Below, in pieces: positions 14,732-24,342 of a DNA stretch of 31,356 nucleotides. Both the position numbers and the translations under genes were made by a program. The notes below the pieces were generated by a model that made no database searches, was not told the origin of the DNA, and saw nothing but the letters and a program-made list of their open reading frames with translations. This DNA comes from Sphingomonas sp. (GTDB lineage: Bacteria; Pseudomonadota; Alphaproteobacteria; Sphingomonadales; Sphingomonadaceae), in contig JAICXF010000016.1 in NCBI GenBank assembly GCA_025981625.1, positions 1 through 31,356 on the forward strand. The letters run 5' to 3'. Positions within the stretch are counted from its first letter, which is position 1. Every line of letters starts with the position of its first letter.

Positions 14732-15141
14732 CAGTCGAAAGCCACCTTTCCGCGCCCCTGCTTGACGGCGCTGCGCTGCCGCTTCCGGTCGACCCGCTCG
14801 GCCTTCGCGGCCTTGCTCGGGCGCGTCGGCTTGCGCTTGCGCGGCGCAATATGGGCCGCGGCAATCATCTCCGCCAGCCTGCGTCGCGCATCGGCCCGGT
14901 TCGCCTCCTGCGTGCGGAATCGGCGCGCGGTGATCAGCAGCTCGCCCGCGCCGGTGACCCGACTCCCCGCGATGCGCTTGAGACGTTCGTAGACATCAGG
15001 ATGAAGGCCCAGCCGAAACAGATTCACCCGCAGCTGCACCGCGGTCGCGACCTTGTTGACGTTCTGGCCGCCGGGCCCGGTCGCGGCGAGGAAGCTTTCG
15101 CTGAGCGCCTCGTCGGGAATGACGATGTCGTCAGGCGGCAT
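14731..15141 (-). CDS. arfB: Alternative ribosome-rescue factor ArfB (peptidyl-tRNA hydrolase)
   Basis: The 136-residue protein has the catalytic GPGGQ motif (22-26, TGPGGQNVNKVAT) of class-I release factors and the basic tail (RKRKPTRPSKAAKAERVDRK) that enters the empty mRNA channel of a stalled ribosome. It hydrolyses peptidyl-tRNA without a stop codon and without tmRNA. The start at 15141 overlaps the end of the pseudouridine synthase gene by 11 bases and gives the usual length; an ATG at 15183 would add 14 residues. It lies 2.7 kb from ssrA, the primary rescue system. Confidence 0.93.
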   Translation of the reverse strand: MPPDDIVIPDEALSESFLAATGPGGQNVNKVATAVQLRVNLFRLGLHPDVYERLKRIAGSRVTGAGELLITARRFRTQEANRADARRRLAEMIAAAHIAPRKRKPTRPSKAAKAERVDRKRQRSAVKQGRGKVAFD

Positions 15142-15781
15142 CGCGCCACTCGCCGAAATAGTCGGGAAGCGGAGCAACGACATCGATCGCCGGCTTGCGC
15201 TCGCGCGGAACCATCAGCCGCGAGGCGTGAAGCAGCATGGGTCCGCCGGGCACGCCATAAACGCGGTCGCCGACGATGCCCCGCCCGAACGCCTCACGCG
15301 CATGCGCGCGGATCTGGTGCGTGCGTCCCGTCAGGGGACGAAACTCGACCAGTGTCGCGCCATCCCGGACCGCAAGCCGGCGCCAGCGCGTTGCCGCGTC
15401 AAGACCATGATCATCGGCGACCATTTTCCAGCCCGCTTCAGCACTCGAGTGCTTGGCGAGCGGTACGTCGATGACCCCCTGCTCTTCGGCGATGTCGGCG
15501 GCGACAACGGCAAGATAGAATTTTTCCACCACGCGAGCCTCGAACGCCTGCTGGAAAGCGGACCGCGCTCTCGCCGTGCGCGCGAACAGCAGGCAACCGC
15601 TGGTGTCGGTGTCGAGCCGGTGCATCGCGACCGGCGGCCGCTTGAACCCGCACTTGAGCTCATCGATGCGGGCCGCGATCGACTCCCCGCCGCGTCGCGG
15701 CGCGTCGACCGGCAGCCCCGCCGGCTTGTCGAGGACGATTGCCTCGGCATCGATGAAGAGGATGAGATCGGACAGCAACAT
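15131..15781 (-). CDS. RluA-family RNA pseudouridine synthase
   Basis: This is a 216-residue protein with the catalytic motif HRLDTDTSG (Asp57 the nucleophile) and the later RTHQIRAHA and LLHASRL motifs of the RluA family. It lacks an S4 domain and is short, as in the RluA/TruC branch. It modifies uridines in rRNA or tRNA; the exact site cannot be named. The ATG at 15781 (MLLSDLILFIDAEAIVLDKP) matches the usual start; one at 15817 would add 12 residues that look unlike the family. Confidence 0.88.
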   Translation of the reverse strand: MLLSDLILFIDAEAIVLDKPAGLPVDAPRRGGESIAARIDELKCGFKRPPVAMHRLDTDTSGCLLFARTARARSAFQQAFEARVVEKFYLAVVAADIAEEQGVIDVPLAKHSSAEAGWKMVADDHGLDAATRWRRLAVRDGATLVEFRPLTGRTHQIRAHAREAFGRGIVGDRVYGVPGGPMLLHASRLMVPRERKPAIDVVAPLPDYFGEWRDAA

Positions 15782-15840
15782 CAGGCCGCCATGAGAGCGA
15801 ACCTGGACCGGGCGCAAGCTCCCGCTGTGGATGAACTTGT

Positions 15841-15945
15841 GACTCGATTACAACAAGCCAAGGAATCCAGCCGGTTACACAATATTAACCTTTTCCCTTC
15901 AGACGTCGAATGGTTAATAGACGCTTCAAGGCCGTTAAGGGCGGG
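15841..15945 (+). promoter_or_regulatory. ctrA upstream control region
   Basis: The 199 bases between the divergent synthase gene and ctrA are AT-richer than their surroundings. They hold one GANTC site (GACTC, 15841-15845), the CcrM methylation target that times ctrA transcription in Caulobacter, and three TTAA half-sites (15885, 15914, 15935) like those in CtrA-binding boxes. The half-sites are not spaced 7 bases apart as in the classic TTAA-N7-TTAA box, so autoregulation is only suggested. Confidence 0.35.
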
Positions 15946-15980
15946 TTACGCTCTCGGCCTCGGACGGGGGGACTAATTCG

Positions 15981-16694
<714 letters not shown>

Positions 16695-16717
16695 ATCAAT
16701 TTTCGAACAGGGGCGGG

Positions 16718-16757
16718 AAGGCGGGGGGTCTCAGCGACGCCCCGCCTTTTTCCTTTT
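16718..16757 (+). terminator. Rho-independent terminator of ctrA
   Basis: A 9-bp stem (AAGGCGGGG 16718-16726 with CCCCGCCTT 16740-16748) with a 13-base loop runs into TTTTTCCTTTT, 23 bases past the ctrA stop. Confidence 0.8.
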
Positions 16758-17314
16758 CAGGCGTGCGCTGCCTTGCGGAACAGCAAAGCCGAGACCAGCC
16801 AGATCCCCGCGAAGAAGCCGATCAGGATCAGCACGCCAGGGAAGAACGGCGGCTCGTTCGCGCCCAGCCGCAAAATCAAGGCAATCACCCCGACCAAAAG
16901 CTCGGCGGCGGCCGTGACGATCATTGCAACAGCCATTCCGGCCGCCTGGAACCGTGCGACGATCGAGCCTGCGAGCGCGATTGCGATGACCGCGAGGAAC
17001 ATCAGGTTCGCCGGGTTACCTTCGTCACCGATGATCCCGACCGCGGCGTTGATCCAGACGAGCAGGAAAGCCGTCCCGAGGGCGACCGCCACGCCAAGAC
17101 GGTACCATCCGTTGCCGCTCCTCCTCACCGCCAGCTCGAACGTGCCGCCGACCAGGCCGAAGATTGCGGCGGCGAACGCGAAGTCGGCCGGAGTCCAGTT
17201 TACTTCATTGGTAAACTGCATTGCGACGAGCGGTACGAGCAACAGCGCCGCCGCCCCTCCCCACCCGAGCAGCCGCCACGGGACTGTCCTCGGTTCGTGA
17301 ACCTTGCTTGCCAT
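16757..17314 (-). CDS. Integral membrane protein, function unknown
   Basis: The 185-residue protein starts at the ATG at 17314 behind GGAGG. After a basic N terminus (MASKVHEPRTVPWRLLGWG) it has about six hydrophobic segments: GGAAALLLVPLVAMQF, PADFAFAAAIFGLVGGTFEL, RLGVAVALGTAFLLVWINAAVGI, LMFLAVIAIALAGSIVARF, AVAMIVTAAAELLVGVIALIL and GVLILIGFFAGIWLVSALLF. No family is recognised. It is divergent from the membrane regulator gene at 17402 (87 bases between starts), so that regulator may act on it (inference). Confidence 0.65.
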   Translation of the reverse strand: MASKVHEPRTVPWRLLGWGGAAALLLVPLVAMQFTNEVNWTPADFAFAAAIFGLVGGTFELAVRRSGNGWYRLGVAVALGTAFLLVWINAAVGIIGDEGNPANLMFLAVIAIALAGSIVARFQAAGMAVAMIVTAAAELLVGVIALILRLGANEPPFFPGVLILIGFFAGIWLVSALLFRKAAHA

Positions 17315-17401
17315 TCTGAAACCTCCATACATGACTTGTGCTTCGATCTTGGCCCGGTCGCGGGTGGGAAGCATGAGGAAGCCGTGAGGGATCGCTGAAT
17401 A

Positions 17402-18454
17402 ATGGCCGCAGCCTTCGCCTTCGACCGGTTCGTCCTCGATACCCGCGAACGCCGGCTGCGGGCCGGGGACCAGCTAATCGAGCTCAACGCGCGCTATCTC
17501 GATGCCCTGGCGCTGCTCGTCCAGGAGCAGGGGCGGCTGGTGTCCAAGGACGAGTTCCTGACCAGCGTCTGGCGGGGCATTCCGGTGACCGACGAAGCGC
17601 TGACGCAGTGCATCAAGACTCTTCGCCGGCAACTCGGCGACGACGCGGCCCGGCCGCGCTTTATCGAGACCATCGCCAAGCACGGCTACCGCTTCATCGC
17701 TCCTGTCGAGGCAATCGATGGAGCGCCGCCCGTCCGCGAAGCCCGCGCCGAGGCCGAAGTCGGCAACTGGCAGGAGTTCGTCACCATTGCGGTCGCCGGG
17801 ATGTTCGGCGGAGCGGTCGCCGGAGTGATCGGCGGGCTCATCTATGGTCTGACGATGGCGTCCGAGCTCGGCGGCGGCGCAATTTCATTCGTGCTGGTCC
17901 TGTTGGCGATTTGCGGCCTCGTCTCAGTCATCGGCGCGGCAGGCGTGAGCCTCGCCATCGCGACGGTCGTGTTTGCGCCCAGACGATCGCTACTATGGAT
18001 GATCGTCGCGGGCGCAGGCGGCGGGCTGTTTGTCGGCGCGTTCGTCAAGTTGCTCGGCCTCGACGCATTCAGCCTGCTCATCGGCCAGTCCCCCGGAAAC
18101 ATCACCGGCGGCCCCGAAGGGCTCGTCATTGGCGCAGTCGTCGGTCTTGGCGCGTGGATCGCCAGTCGCGTCTCCTCGCTGAGGCGCGGTGTCGCGGCGA
18201 CGGCGGCGTGCGGCGCGGCGGCGGGCCTGGCGATTTCGCTATTCGGCGGGCGCCTGCTGCTCGGCAGCCTGGACCTGCTCGAGCGCCATCTCCCCCAATC
18301 GCATCTTCGTCTCGATGCGATCAGCAGCCTTTTCGGTGAGCGTGACTTTGGCCCGGCAACTCAGGCGGTCACGTCGATGCTCGAAGGCGCCCTTTTCGCC
18401 GCCTGCGTCGTCGGCGCCATCCAGATCGTGCTTCGCCGCCGCCGGCGCGACTAG
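17402..18454 (+). CDS. Winged-helix regulator fused to a polytopic membrane domain
   Basis: The 350-residue protein has an OmpR/CadC-type winged helix at about 5-100 ([56 protein letters not shown]), with no receiver domain. From about residue 125 come six to seven Gly/Ala-rich membrane helices (such as [70 protein letters not shown]). It is unlike CadC, which has one helix and a periplasmic sensor; here the sensing part would be within the membrane. Its stop overlaps that of bpt on the other strand by CTAG. The ligand is unknown. Confidence 0.75.
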   Translation: MAAAFAFDRFVLDTRERRLRAGDQLIELNARYLDALALLVQEQGRLVSKDEFLTSVWRGIPVTDEALTQCIKTLRRQLGDDAARPRFIETIAKHGYRFIAPVEAIDGAPPVREARAEAEVGNWQEFVTIAVAGMFGGAVAGVIGGLIYGLTMASELGGGAISFVLVLLAICGLVSVIGAAGVSLAIATVVFAPRRSLLWMIVAGAGGGLFVGAFVKLLGLDAFSLLIGQSPGNITGGPEGLVIGAVVGLGAWIASRVSSLRRGVAATAACGAAAGLAISLFGGRLLLGSLDLLERHLPQSHLRLDAISSLFGERDFGPATQAVTSMLEGALFAACVVGAIQIVLRRRRRD

Positions 18455-19263
18455 GCGTCGATTAGCAGGCGCCTGCGCTCGCGCCGGGTCGGCAGGACCA
18501 TTGGTTCGCTGAGCGGCAGCGTGCCCTGCACCTCGTCCATCCGCCGCCACCCGTCGCGGCCGAGGCGCTCGAGCGGCCGGAAGCCGGTCTTGTAGGCCAT
18601 GCGCGTGGAACCCTCGACCCAATAGCCGAGGTAGACATAGGGGAGTCCGGCGCGCGCGGCGCGGATAATGTGGTCGAGAATGATGAAGGTGCCGAGGCCC
18701 TTGCGCGCGCCCGGCCCGACATCGAAGAAACTGTAGATCATCGACAGCCCATCGCTCTGCTGATCGCTGAGGCACGCGCCGATCAGCTTGCCGGGACGGC
18801 CGTCGACCGACGGCTCGCGATACTCAATGACGAAGGTCCGGACAGGCGTCTGCTCGACCATGTCGGCGAAGTCGCTCTCGTCCATCTCCGCCATTCCGCC
18901 GCCCGGATGCCGTGCAGCGAGATAGCGGCGCAAAAGCACATATTGCTCCTCGTTGGTCCACGCCTTGCACGCGCTCACCTCAATATCGGCGTGACGCCGG
19001 AGGAGCTTGCGCTGCGTGCCGCTGGCCTCGAACTCCGCGGCGAGAACGCGGACCGACACGCAGGCGGAGCAATCGATGCAGCTTGGACGGTACGCAACCG
19101 ACTGGCTGCGGCGGAAGCCGATTCGCCCGAGCGCCTCGTTGAGCTCGGCCGCATGGCGACCGCTCAACTCGGTGAACACCTTCCGCTCGACCTTGCCCGG
19201 CAAATACGGGCAGGGGCTCGGGTTGGTGACAAAAAACTTGGGGAAGCGGAATGGTGCGCTCAC
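18451..19263 (-). CDS. bpt: Aspartate/glutamate leucyltransferase (N-degron pathway)
   Basis: Bpt moves Leu from Leu-tRNA to proteins with N-terminal Asp or Glu, marking them for ClpAP through ClpS (EC 2.3.2.29). The 270-residue length is usual. Visible family parts are [36 protein letters not shown] (the Cys-rich N-terminal domain), [15 protein letters not shown] and [20 protein letters not shown] in the acyltransferase fold, followed by RPLERLG. Its coding end overlaps the end of the convergent membrane regulator gene by three bases. Confidence 0.93.
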   Translation of the reverse strand: MSAPFRFPKFFVTNPSPCPYLPGKVERKVFTELSGRHAAELNEALGRIGFRRSQSVAYRPSCIDCSACVSVRVLAAEFEASGTQRKLLRRHADIEVSACKAWTNEEQYVLLRRYLAARHPGGGMAEMDESDFADMVEQTPVRTFVIEYREPSVDGRPGKLIGACLSDQQSDGLSMIYSFFDVGPGARKGLGTFIILDHIIRAARAGLPYVYLGYWVEGSTRMAYKTGFRPLERLGRDGWRRMDEVQGTLPLSEPMVLPTRRERRRLLIDA

Positions 19264-19381
19264 CCGTGACCTCGCTCAATAGTTACGCGACTCTTTATGC
19301 TGCCGGTTAACGCCGAAGAAAAGACTTCGGGCTCGCGATTTTCGATCGAAGATTGCCCTTGTCCCGGCCAGGGACAGCAAA

Positions 19382-20602
19382 TCAGTCGAGCGACGCCCGG
19401 TCGACTCGGAAACCGACCGCTTCGAGCCGTGCCACCACGTCCTCGATGGCTTTCGGATCGCGGGCTTCGCACTCCACCTCGATCATTGTGTCCTTGGCAG
19501 GGAGGCTGGTGAAAATCCGGCTGTGGTTGATCTCGAGCACGTTGACGCCGGCCTCGTAAACCTTGCGCGTGATCGCGGCGAGCGCTCCGGGCTGGTCGTG
19601 CGCGGCGATGTGGAGACGGGCGATGCGGCCCTGCCGGACGAGATCGCGGACAAGAACATTGGCGAGCAGATGCGTGTCGATGTTCCCGCCGCACAGGAGA
19701 GTCGCGATCTTCTTGCCCCGGAAGCGCTCCGGCTGCGAAAGCATTGCCGCGACGCCGGCGGCGCCGGCTCCCTCGACGACGGTTTTTTCGATGCCCACCA
19801 GCATCGCGACGGCGCGCTCGAGCTTACGTTCAGACACGAGCATCACGTCGCTCGCATAGTCCCTGAGGATGCGCGAGGTGAGTTCACCAGGCTGCTTGAC
19901 CGCGATTCCCTCGGCGAGCGTGTCGCCGCCGAGCGGCATGTGACAGCCCTGGATCGCGCATTTCATTGACGGATAGAGCTCGGCCTCGACCCCGATCAGC
20001 TCAATGTCCGGCTTCACCGAGCGGGCGGCGATCGATATTCCTGACATGAGGCCCCCGCCGCCGATCGGAACGATGATCGTGTCGAGCTCGGGCGCGTCCT
20101 CGAGCATTTCGAGGCCCACGGTGCCGGCGCCAGCGATGATCTGCGGATCGTCGAACGGATGGACGAACACGAAGCCGTTCTCCAGCGCGAGCTCGCGGGC
20201 GCGGGCGTAGGCGTCGTCGAACATGTCGCCGTGGAGCACGACGCGGGCGCCATGGCCTTCCGTCTGCGTCACCTTCACCGTCGGCGTCGATTCCGGCATG
20301 ACGATCGTTGCCGGGATGCCGAGCCTGCGCGCGTGGTAGGCGACAGCCTGCGCGTGATTGCCCGCCGACGCCGCAATCACTCCCCGCGCCCGCTCGTCGG
20401 GCGATAGTTGCAGCAATTTGTTGAGCGCGCCGCGCTCCTTGTAGGCGGCGGTGAACTGCAGATTCTCGAACTTCAGCCAGACCTCGGCACCGACGATTTC
20501 CGACAGCGTCCGGCTGACCAGCATCGGGGTCCGGATGACGGCGCCTTCGATCCGCTCGGCGGCGGCGCGGATGTCATCGATGGTCGGCGGCTCGAGGAAC
20601 AT
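19382..20602 (-). CDS. ilvA: Threonine ammonia-lyase (threonine dehydratase)
   Basis: This PLP enzyme turns threonine into 2-oxobutanoate and ammonia, the entry to isoleucine synthesis or threonine breakdown (EC 4.3.1.19). From the ATG at 20602 it has 406 residues: a catalytic domain with the PLP lysine in TAAYKERGAL (Lys55), SAGNHAQ, and the phosphate loop VPIGGGGLMSG, then a single ACT-like C-terminal domain (about 330-406; ARLHIAAHDQPGALAAITRKVYEAG). This short form with one ACT domain differs from the two-domain E. coli IlvA. A GTG at 20626 is a possible earlier start. The open frame continues far upstream but there it lies antisense to the amidohydrolase gene. Confidence 0.92.
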   Translation of the reverse strand: MFLEPPTIDDIRAAAERIEGAVIRTPMLVSRTLSEIVGAEVWLKFENLQFTAAYKERGALNKLLQLSPDERARGVIAASAGNHAQAVAYHARRLGIPATIVMPESTPTVKVTQTEGHGARVVLHGDMFDDAYARARELALENGFVFVHPFDDPQIIAGAGTVGLEMLEDAPELDTIIVPIGGGGLMSGISIAARSVKPDIELIGVEAELYPSMKCAIQGCHMPLGGDTLAEGIAVKQPGELTSRILRDYASDVMLVSERKLERAVAMLVGIEKTVVEGAGAAGVAAMLSQPERFRGKKIATLLCGGNIDTHLLANVLVRDLVRQGRIARLHIAAHDQPGALAAITRKVYEAGVNVLEINHSRIFTSLPAKDTMIEVECEARDPKAIEDVVARLEAVGFRVDRASLD

Positions 20603-20656
20603 TCGGGCGACGGCGTAGCGGTTCACTTCACGGCGGACAATGCTAAGGCCGGGACC

Positions 20657-22303
20657 ATGCTGAAATCCATGCTTGCGCTGACCGGCGCGCTGTTCGCCGT
20701 CCCCGCCGCCGCCGACACGCTGATCGATCATGCCAATGGCATCCAGGCGACGATCGACGGCAAGATCGACCATTTCACGGGACTGCTGATCGGCAATGAC
20801 GGCAAGCTGATCCGCGTGCTCCATGCGGGCGATCCGGCGCCGCGCGGGACCACGGTCATCGACGCTCATGGCCGCACGATGCTGCCCGGCTTCATCGACG
20901 CGCACGGGCACGTGACGGACCTGGGCTTTGCGGCGTTGCACCTGGACCTGGTCGGTACCCGCTCGCTCGCGGAGCTGAAAAAGCGGCTGAAAACCTATGC
21001 GGCGGGGCACCCTGCTGCACGCTGGATCATCGGCTTCGGCTGGAATCAGGAGCTTTGGCCGGAGAAGAGATTCCCGACCTCCGCCGACCTCGACTCCGTC
21101 GTCCCGGATCGGCCCGTGGTGCTGGAGCGGGTCGACGGACATGGCGTCGTTGCCAATAGCGCGGCGATGAAGGCGGCCGGAGTGACCGCTGCGACGCCGC
21201 CGCCGCCGGGTGGGCGAATCGACAATGGCTTCTTCGTCGATGCCGCACGCGGTCTGATCGACAAGGCAGAACCCACGCCGACAGCCGCCGAGCTCGATCA
21301 GGCACTCGCCAGGGCGGAGGACATCCTGCTCGGCTTCGGCGTGACGGGGGTGGGGTCAATGAGCACGTCGGTCCCCGATTGGGAGGCATTCCGCAGGGCG
21401 GGTGCTGCCGGCCGGCTGAACGTCAGGTTGATGAGCTATCTGCTCGGCACCGAGTCGATGAGTGCGGTCCCGCACCCGACGCCGTGGCTGTACGGCGACC
21501 ACCTGCGAGCGGTCGGCATCAAGTTCTTCGCCGATGGCGCGCTCGGCTCGCGCGGCGCCTGGCTGAAGCAGCCTTATAGTGACAAGCCTGACAGTCGGGG
21601 CCTGCAATTCCATTCCGATGCTGAAATCCTGCGCCTGACAGAGCAAGCGGCGGCGGCGGGTTTCCAGATCGCCACCCACGCCATCGGCGATGCGGCCAAC
21701 GCGCAGATGATCGCCACCTATGAGCAGCTGCACCGGAAGTATCCCGGCGACCGACGGTGGCGGATCGAGCATTTCCAGATCGTCGATCCGGCCGACATCC
21801 CGCGGCTGGCACCAGCGGGGATCATCGCTTCGATGCAGCCGACCCACCAGACGAGCGACCGCTTGATGGCCGAGGAGCGGCTCGGTCGTGACCGGCTCGC
21901 CGGGGCCTACGCCTGGCAATCAGTGCTGAAGAGCGGCGCCAAGCTGGCGTTCGGGACGGATTTTCCGGTCGAATCGCCCAACCCCTTCCCCGGCCTTTCG
22001 GCCGCGATCAGCCGGCAGGACATGAACGGCCAGCCTCCCGGTGGCTGGATTCCCTCCGAGCGGGTGACTCTTGGCGAGGCGATCCGCGCCTACACGCGGG
22101 GCGCCGCTTATGCCGGTTTCGCCGAGGACAGGATCGGCGCGCTGGAACCGGGCAAATGGGCCGACTTCGTCATCGTCGACCGCGACCCGACCATGGTCGA
22201 CGCGCAAAGTCTGGCGCGGACGCAGGTGCTGGAGACCTGGGTCGCGGGGAAGAAGGTCTGGAGCCGGATGCCTAGCGCTTCACCGACCGAGCGCGGTCAA
22301 TAA
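20657..22303 (+). CDS. Exported metal-dependent amidohydrolase (YtcJ-like)
   Basis: The 548-residue protein starts at the ATG at 20657 with a signal peptide (MLKSMLALTGALFAVPAAAD). The amidohydrolase-3 fold shows the metal motif HGH (His83, His85, in GFIDAHGHV), ATHAIGDAAN, RIEHFQIVDP and the catalytic FGTDFPVE, then the composite domain end GALEPGKWADFVIVDRDP. It belongs to the YtcJ/N-substituted formamide deformylase-like group; the natural substrate is unknown and periplasmic action is inferred from the signal. It diverges from ilvA across 54 bases and its last 32 bases overlap the end of dsbD. Confidence 0.88.
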   Translation: MLKSMLALTGALFAVPAAADTLIDHANGIQATIDGKIDHFTGLLIGNDGKLIRVLHAGDPAPRGTTVIDAHGRTMLPGFIDAHGHVTDLGFAALHLDLVGTRSLAELKKRLKTYAAGHPAARWIIGFGWNQELWPEKRFPTSADLDSVVPDRPVVLERVDGHGVVANSAAMKAAGVTAATPPPPGGRIDNGFFVDAARGLIDKAEPTPTAAELDQALARAEDILLGFGVTGVGSMSTSVPDWEAFRRAGAAGRLNVRLMSYLLGTESMSAVPHPTPWLYGDHLRAVGIKFFADGALGSRGAWLKQPYSDKPDSRGLQFHSDAEILRLTEQAAAAGFQIATHAIGDAANAQMIATYEQLHRKYPGDRRWRIEHFQIVDPADIPRLAPAGIIASMQPTHQTSDRLMAEERLGRDRLAGAYAWQSVLKSGAKLAFGTDFPVESPNPFPGLSAAISRQDMNGQPPGGWIPSERVTLGEAIRAYTRGAAYAGFAEDRIGALEPGKWADFVIVDRDPTMVDAQSLARTQVLETWVAGKKVWSRMPSASPTERGQ

Positions 22304-24248
22304 GCATCGCGGGGGTGAGCAGCTGCGGCAGCTCCTCCGGCGCCTTCCCGGGCGCGTACCAGAGGTAAAGCGGCACTCCGGCGCGACCCCGGCTCTCGAG
22401 AAACCGCGTGATCGCCGGATCGCCGTTGGTCCAGTCGCCGGCGAGCACCTGCACGCCCGCCTGCTTGAACGCGTCGCGCACCTCGCGCCGGTCGATCGCC
22501 GCGGCCTCGTTGACCTTGCAGGTGAGGCACCAGTCGGCGGTGAAATAGACGAACACCGGCCTGTTCTGTGACGTGTAGCTGGCGAGCCGCGCTTCGCTCC
22601 ACTTCCCGGCTCCGGCGGGTATCTCCGTTGCCTCGCCCGCGAGCCTGGGCACCGTCATGATTGCGATGACGCTGCACACGAGGGCCAGTCCCGCAACGCC
22701 GATCGCCACGGCCCTGCCCCGCCGTTGCGCCACGCCGAAGGCGACGAGCAATGCCACGAGGATTCCCGACCAGGCGACGGCGGCGATCAGCGCATCACGG
22801 CCGCCGTGCCGGTACAGCAGCCAAACAACCGCGAGTGCGCTCACGCCCATCGGTATGGCGAGCAAGTGCTTGAGCCGGCCCATCCAGCGGCCCGGCCTCG
22901 GCAGCCGGTCTCGAAGCGATGGGACGAAGGCCAGCAGCAGAAACGGCAGTCCCAAGCCTAATCCCAGAGAGGCAAAGATTGCGATCGCGCCTGCGGGCGG
23001 CAACGCAAGCGCGGCCCCAAGCGCTGCGCCAAGGAACGGTCCGGCGCAGGGCGTCGCGACGAACGCGGCGAGAGCGCCCGTGCCGAAGCTCCCCGCCGGC
23101 TGAGCGCTGCCGCCGAGCACGGGCAGCTCGAACAGGCCGAGCAGGTTGGCCGTGATGGCGACCGCCAGCAGCAGCAGGAGCATGATGGTGCGCGGGTCCT
23201 GGAGCTGGAATGCCCACCCCGCCTCCGTGCCCGCCGCGCGGATCAGCAGCAGCACGACGCCGAGCGCGCCGGTGCCCACGATCGTTCCGCCAAGATAAGC
23301 AATTGAGTCCAGCCGGGCCTGCCGCGGTCCCTCGCCGGCCCTCGCGACATGAAGCGCCTTCAGTGCGAGGATCGGGAAAACGCAGGGCATCAGGTTGAGG
23401 AGTATGCCGCCGGCGATGGCGCCGAGCACCGCGAGCAGGACGGCCTTCCAGCCGAGCTCACCGATGCTGTTCCCGCCTTCCGGGATTGCGCCGGCAACCG
23501 CGTGGAACTCCAGCCCGCGCCCGTCCTCCATGGCGAGCACGCCGGCGAAGTCCGACGGCGTCTGCTTGGCCTGCAGTTCGGCAACGAGCCAGTCTCCGGC
23601 CCGGCGAAACGACTGGCGCGCCTCGTAATCCACCGCGCCGTCGGTGATCGGAAAGATGTAGGGCTTCCCGACTGCGACCCGGGCCGGAAGCGGGATAGCC
23701 ACGCGGAGCTTGCCGTCGGCGCGCTGGAAATGCCCCAGTGTCGCGATCGGCTGCGCGAGCTGCCGGCGCCAATCGTCGAACCGCGCGCGATTGGGCGAAC
23801 CGCTGCCCACGGGAAGATCGAGCGAAAGCTCACCCTGCTCCGGGACGCAGACCCGTTCGGTGCAGGCGAGCCAGTGCGCCTCGGCCCGGACGGGAATGGT
23901 GCCGCGGGCATCGGGTGGAACCCGGAGCCGCACGAGCACCGCATAATCGTGCTCGAACACATAATTCATCAGCCCTGCGACCGTCAGTCTCGTCGGCACC
24001 GGATAGCGAAGCGCCCCGGCGGCAAAGCCCTTGGGAAGCCGCCAATCGATCCGCATCGGCAGGCCCGCATCGCCCGGATTGAGCCAATAGCCATGCCAGC
24101 CCTGCTGCGGGCGCATATGGATGGCAAGCTCGACCTCCCCGCCTGGGGGCGCCGGACCTTCCGCGACCAGCTCCGGAACGATGTGCCGCGCCTGCGCAAG
24201 CGCGGGCATGAGCATCAGCGCAACGAGTAGAATTAGCCTTCGCAGCAT
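22272..24248 (-). CDS. dsbD: Thiol:disulfide interchange protein DsbD
   Basis: DsbD carries electrons from cytoplasmic thioredoxin across the inner membrane to periplasmic disulfide isomerase and cytochrome c maturation proteins. From the ATG at 24248 it has 658 residues: signal peptide (1-20), the periplasmic alpha domain with Cys129 and Cys134 (ACTERVC), the membrane beta domain with Cys289 (NLMPCVFP) and Cys401 (ATPCAGPF) and about eight helices, then the thioredoxin-like gamma domain with Cys574-Cys577 (ADWCLTCK). An upstream ATG at 24287 falls inside a repeat element and would spoil the signal peptide. Its end overlaps the amidohydrolase gene. Confidence 0.93.
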   Translation of the reverse strand: MLRRLILLVALMLMPALAQARHIVPELVAEGPAPPGGEVELAIHMRPQQGWHGYWLNPGDAGLPMRIDWRLPKGFAAGALRYPVPTRLTVAGLMNYVFEHDYAVLVRLRVPPDARGTIPVRAEAHWLACTERVCVPEQGELSLDLPVGSGSPNRARFDDWRRQLAQPIATLGHFQRADGKLRVAIPLPARVAVGKPYIFPITDGAVDYEARQSFRRAGDWLVAELQAKQTPSDFAGVLAMEDGRGLEFHAVAGAIPEGGNSIGELGWKAVLLAVLGAIAGGILLNLMPCVFPILALKALHVARAGEGPRQARLDSIAYLGGTIVGTGALGVVLLLIRAAGTEAGWAFQLQDPRTIMLLLLLAVAITANLLGLFELPVLGGSAQPAGSFGTGALAAFVATPCAGPFLGAALGAALALPPAGAIAIFASLGLGLGLPFLLLAFVPSLRDRLPRPGRWMGRLKHLLAIPMGVSALAVVWLLYRHGGRDALIAAVAWSGILVALLVAFGVAQRRGRAVAIGVAGLALVCSVIAIMTVPRLAGEATEIPAGAGKWSEARLASYTSQNRPVFVYFTADWCLTCKVNEAAAIDRREVRDAFKQAGVQVLAGDWTNGDPAITRFLESRGRAGVPLYLWYAPGKAPEELPQLLTPAMLIDRARSVKR

Positions 24249-24256
24249 CTGGCCTT

Positions 24257-24339
24257 CGTCATTGCGAGGAGTGCAACGACGAAGCAATCCAGTTCATCGC
24301 CAAGGCAATCTGGATTGCTTCGCCTCACTCGCGATCACG
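24257..24339. repeat. REP-like palindromic element between dsbD and metH
   Basis: The inner arms CGAAGCAATCCAG (24280-24292) and CTGGATTGCTTCG (24310-24322) are perfect 13-bp inverted repeats. The outer ends CGTCATTGCGAG (24257-24268) and CTCGCGATCACG (24328-24339) pair with two mismatches. The pattern 'CGTCATTGCGAG...CAATCCAG...CTGGATTG' is a widely seen bacterial intergenic repeat. It fills almost the whole gap between the metH stop at 24343 and the dsbD start, and could form a hairpin in both transcripts. Confidence 0.75.
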
Positions 24340-24342
24340 ACC

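Noticed and set aside
15885..15938. Classic CtrA box upstream of ctrA
   Set aside because: TTAA half-sites are present but spaced 25 and 17 bases apart, not 7; kept only as a weak regulatory region.
19300..19381. Hairpins behind ilvA as an intrinsic terminator
   Set aside because: Short inverted repeats (CCGAAG/CTTCGG, TGTCCC/GGGACA) are present, but no T-run follows on the minus strand.
20603..21142. Upstream extension of the threonine ammonia-lyase frame
   Set aside because: It runs antisense through the signal peptide and metal motif of the amidohydrolase gene; ilvA homology begins at 20602.
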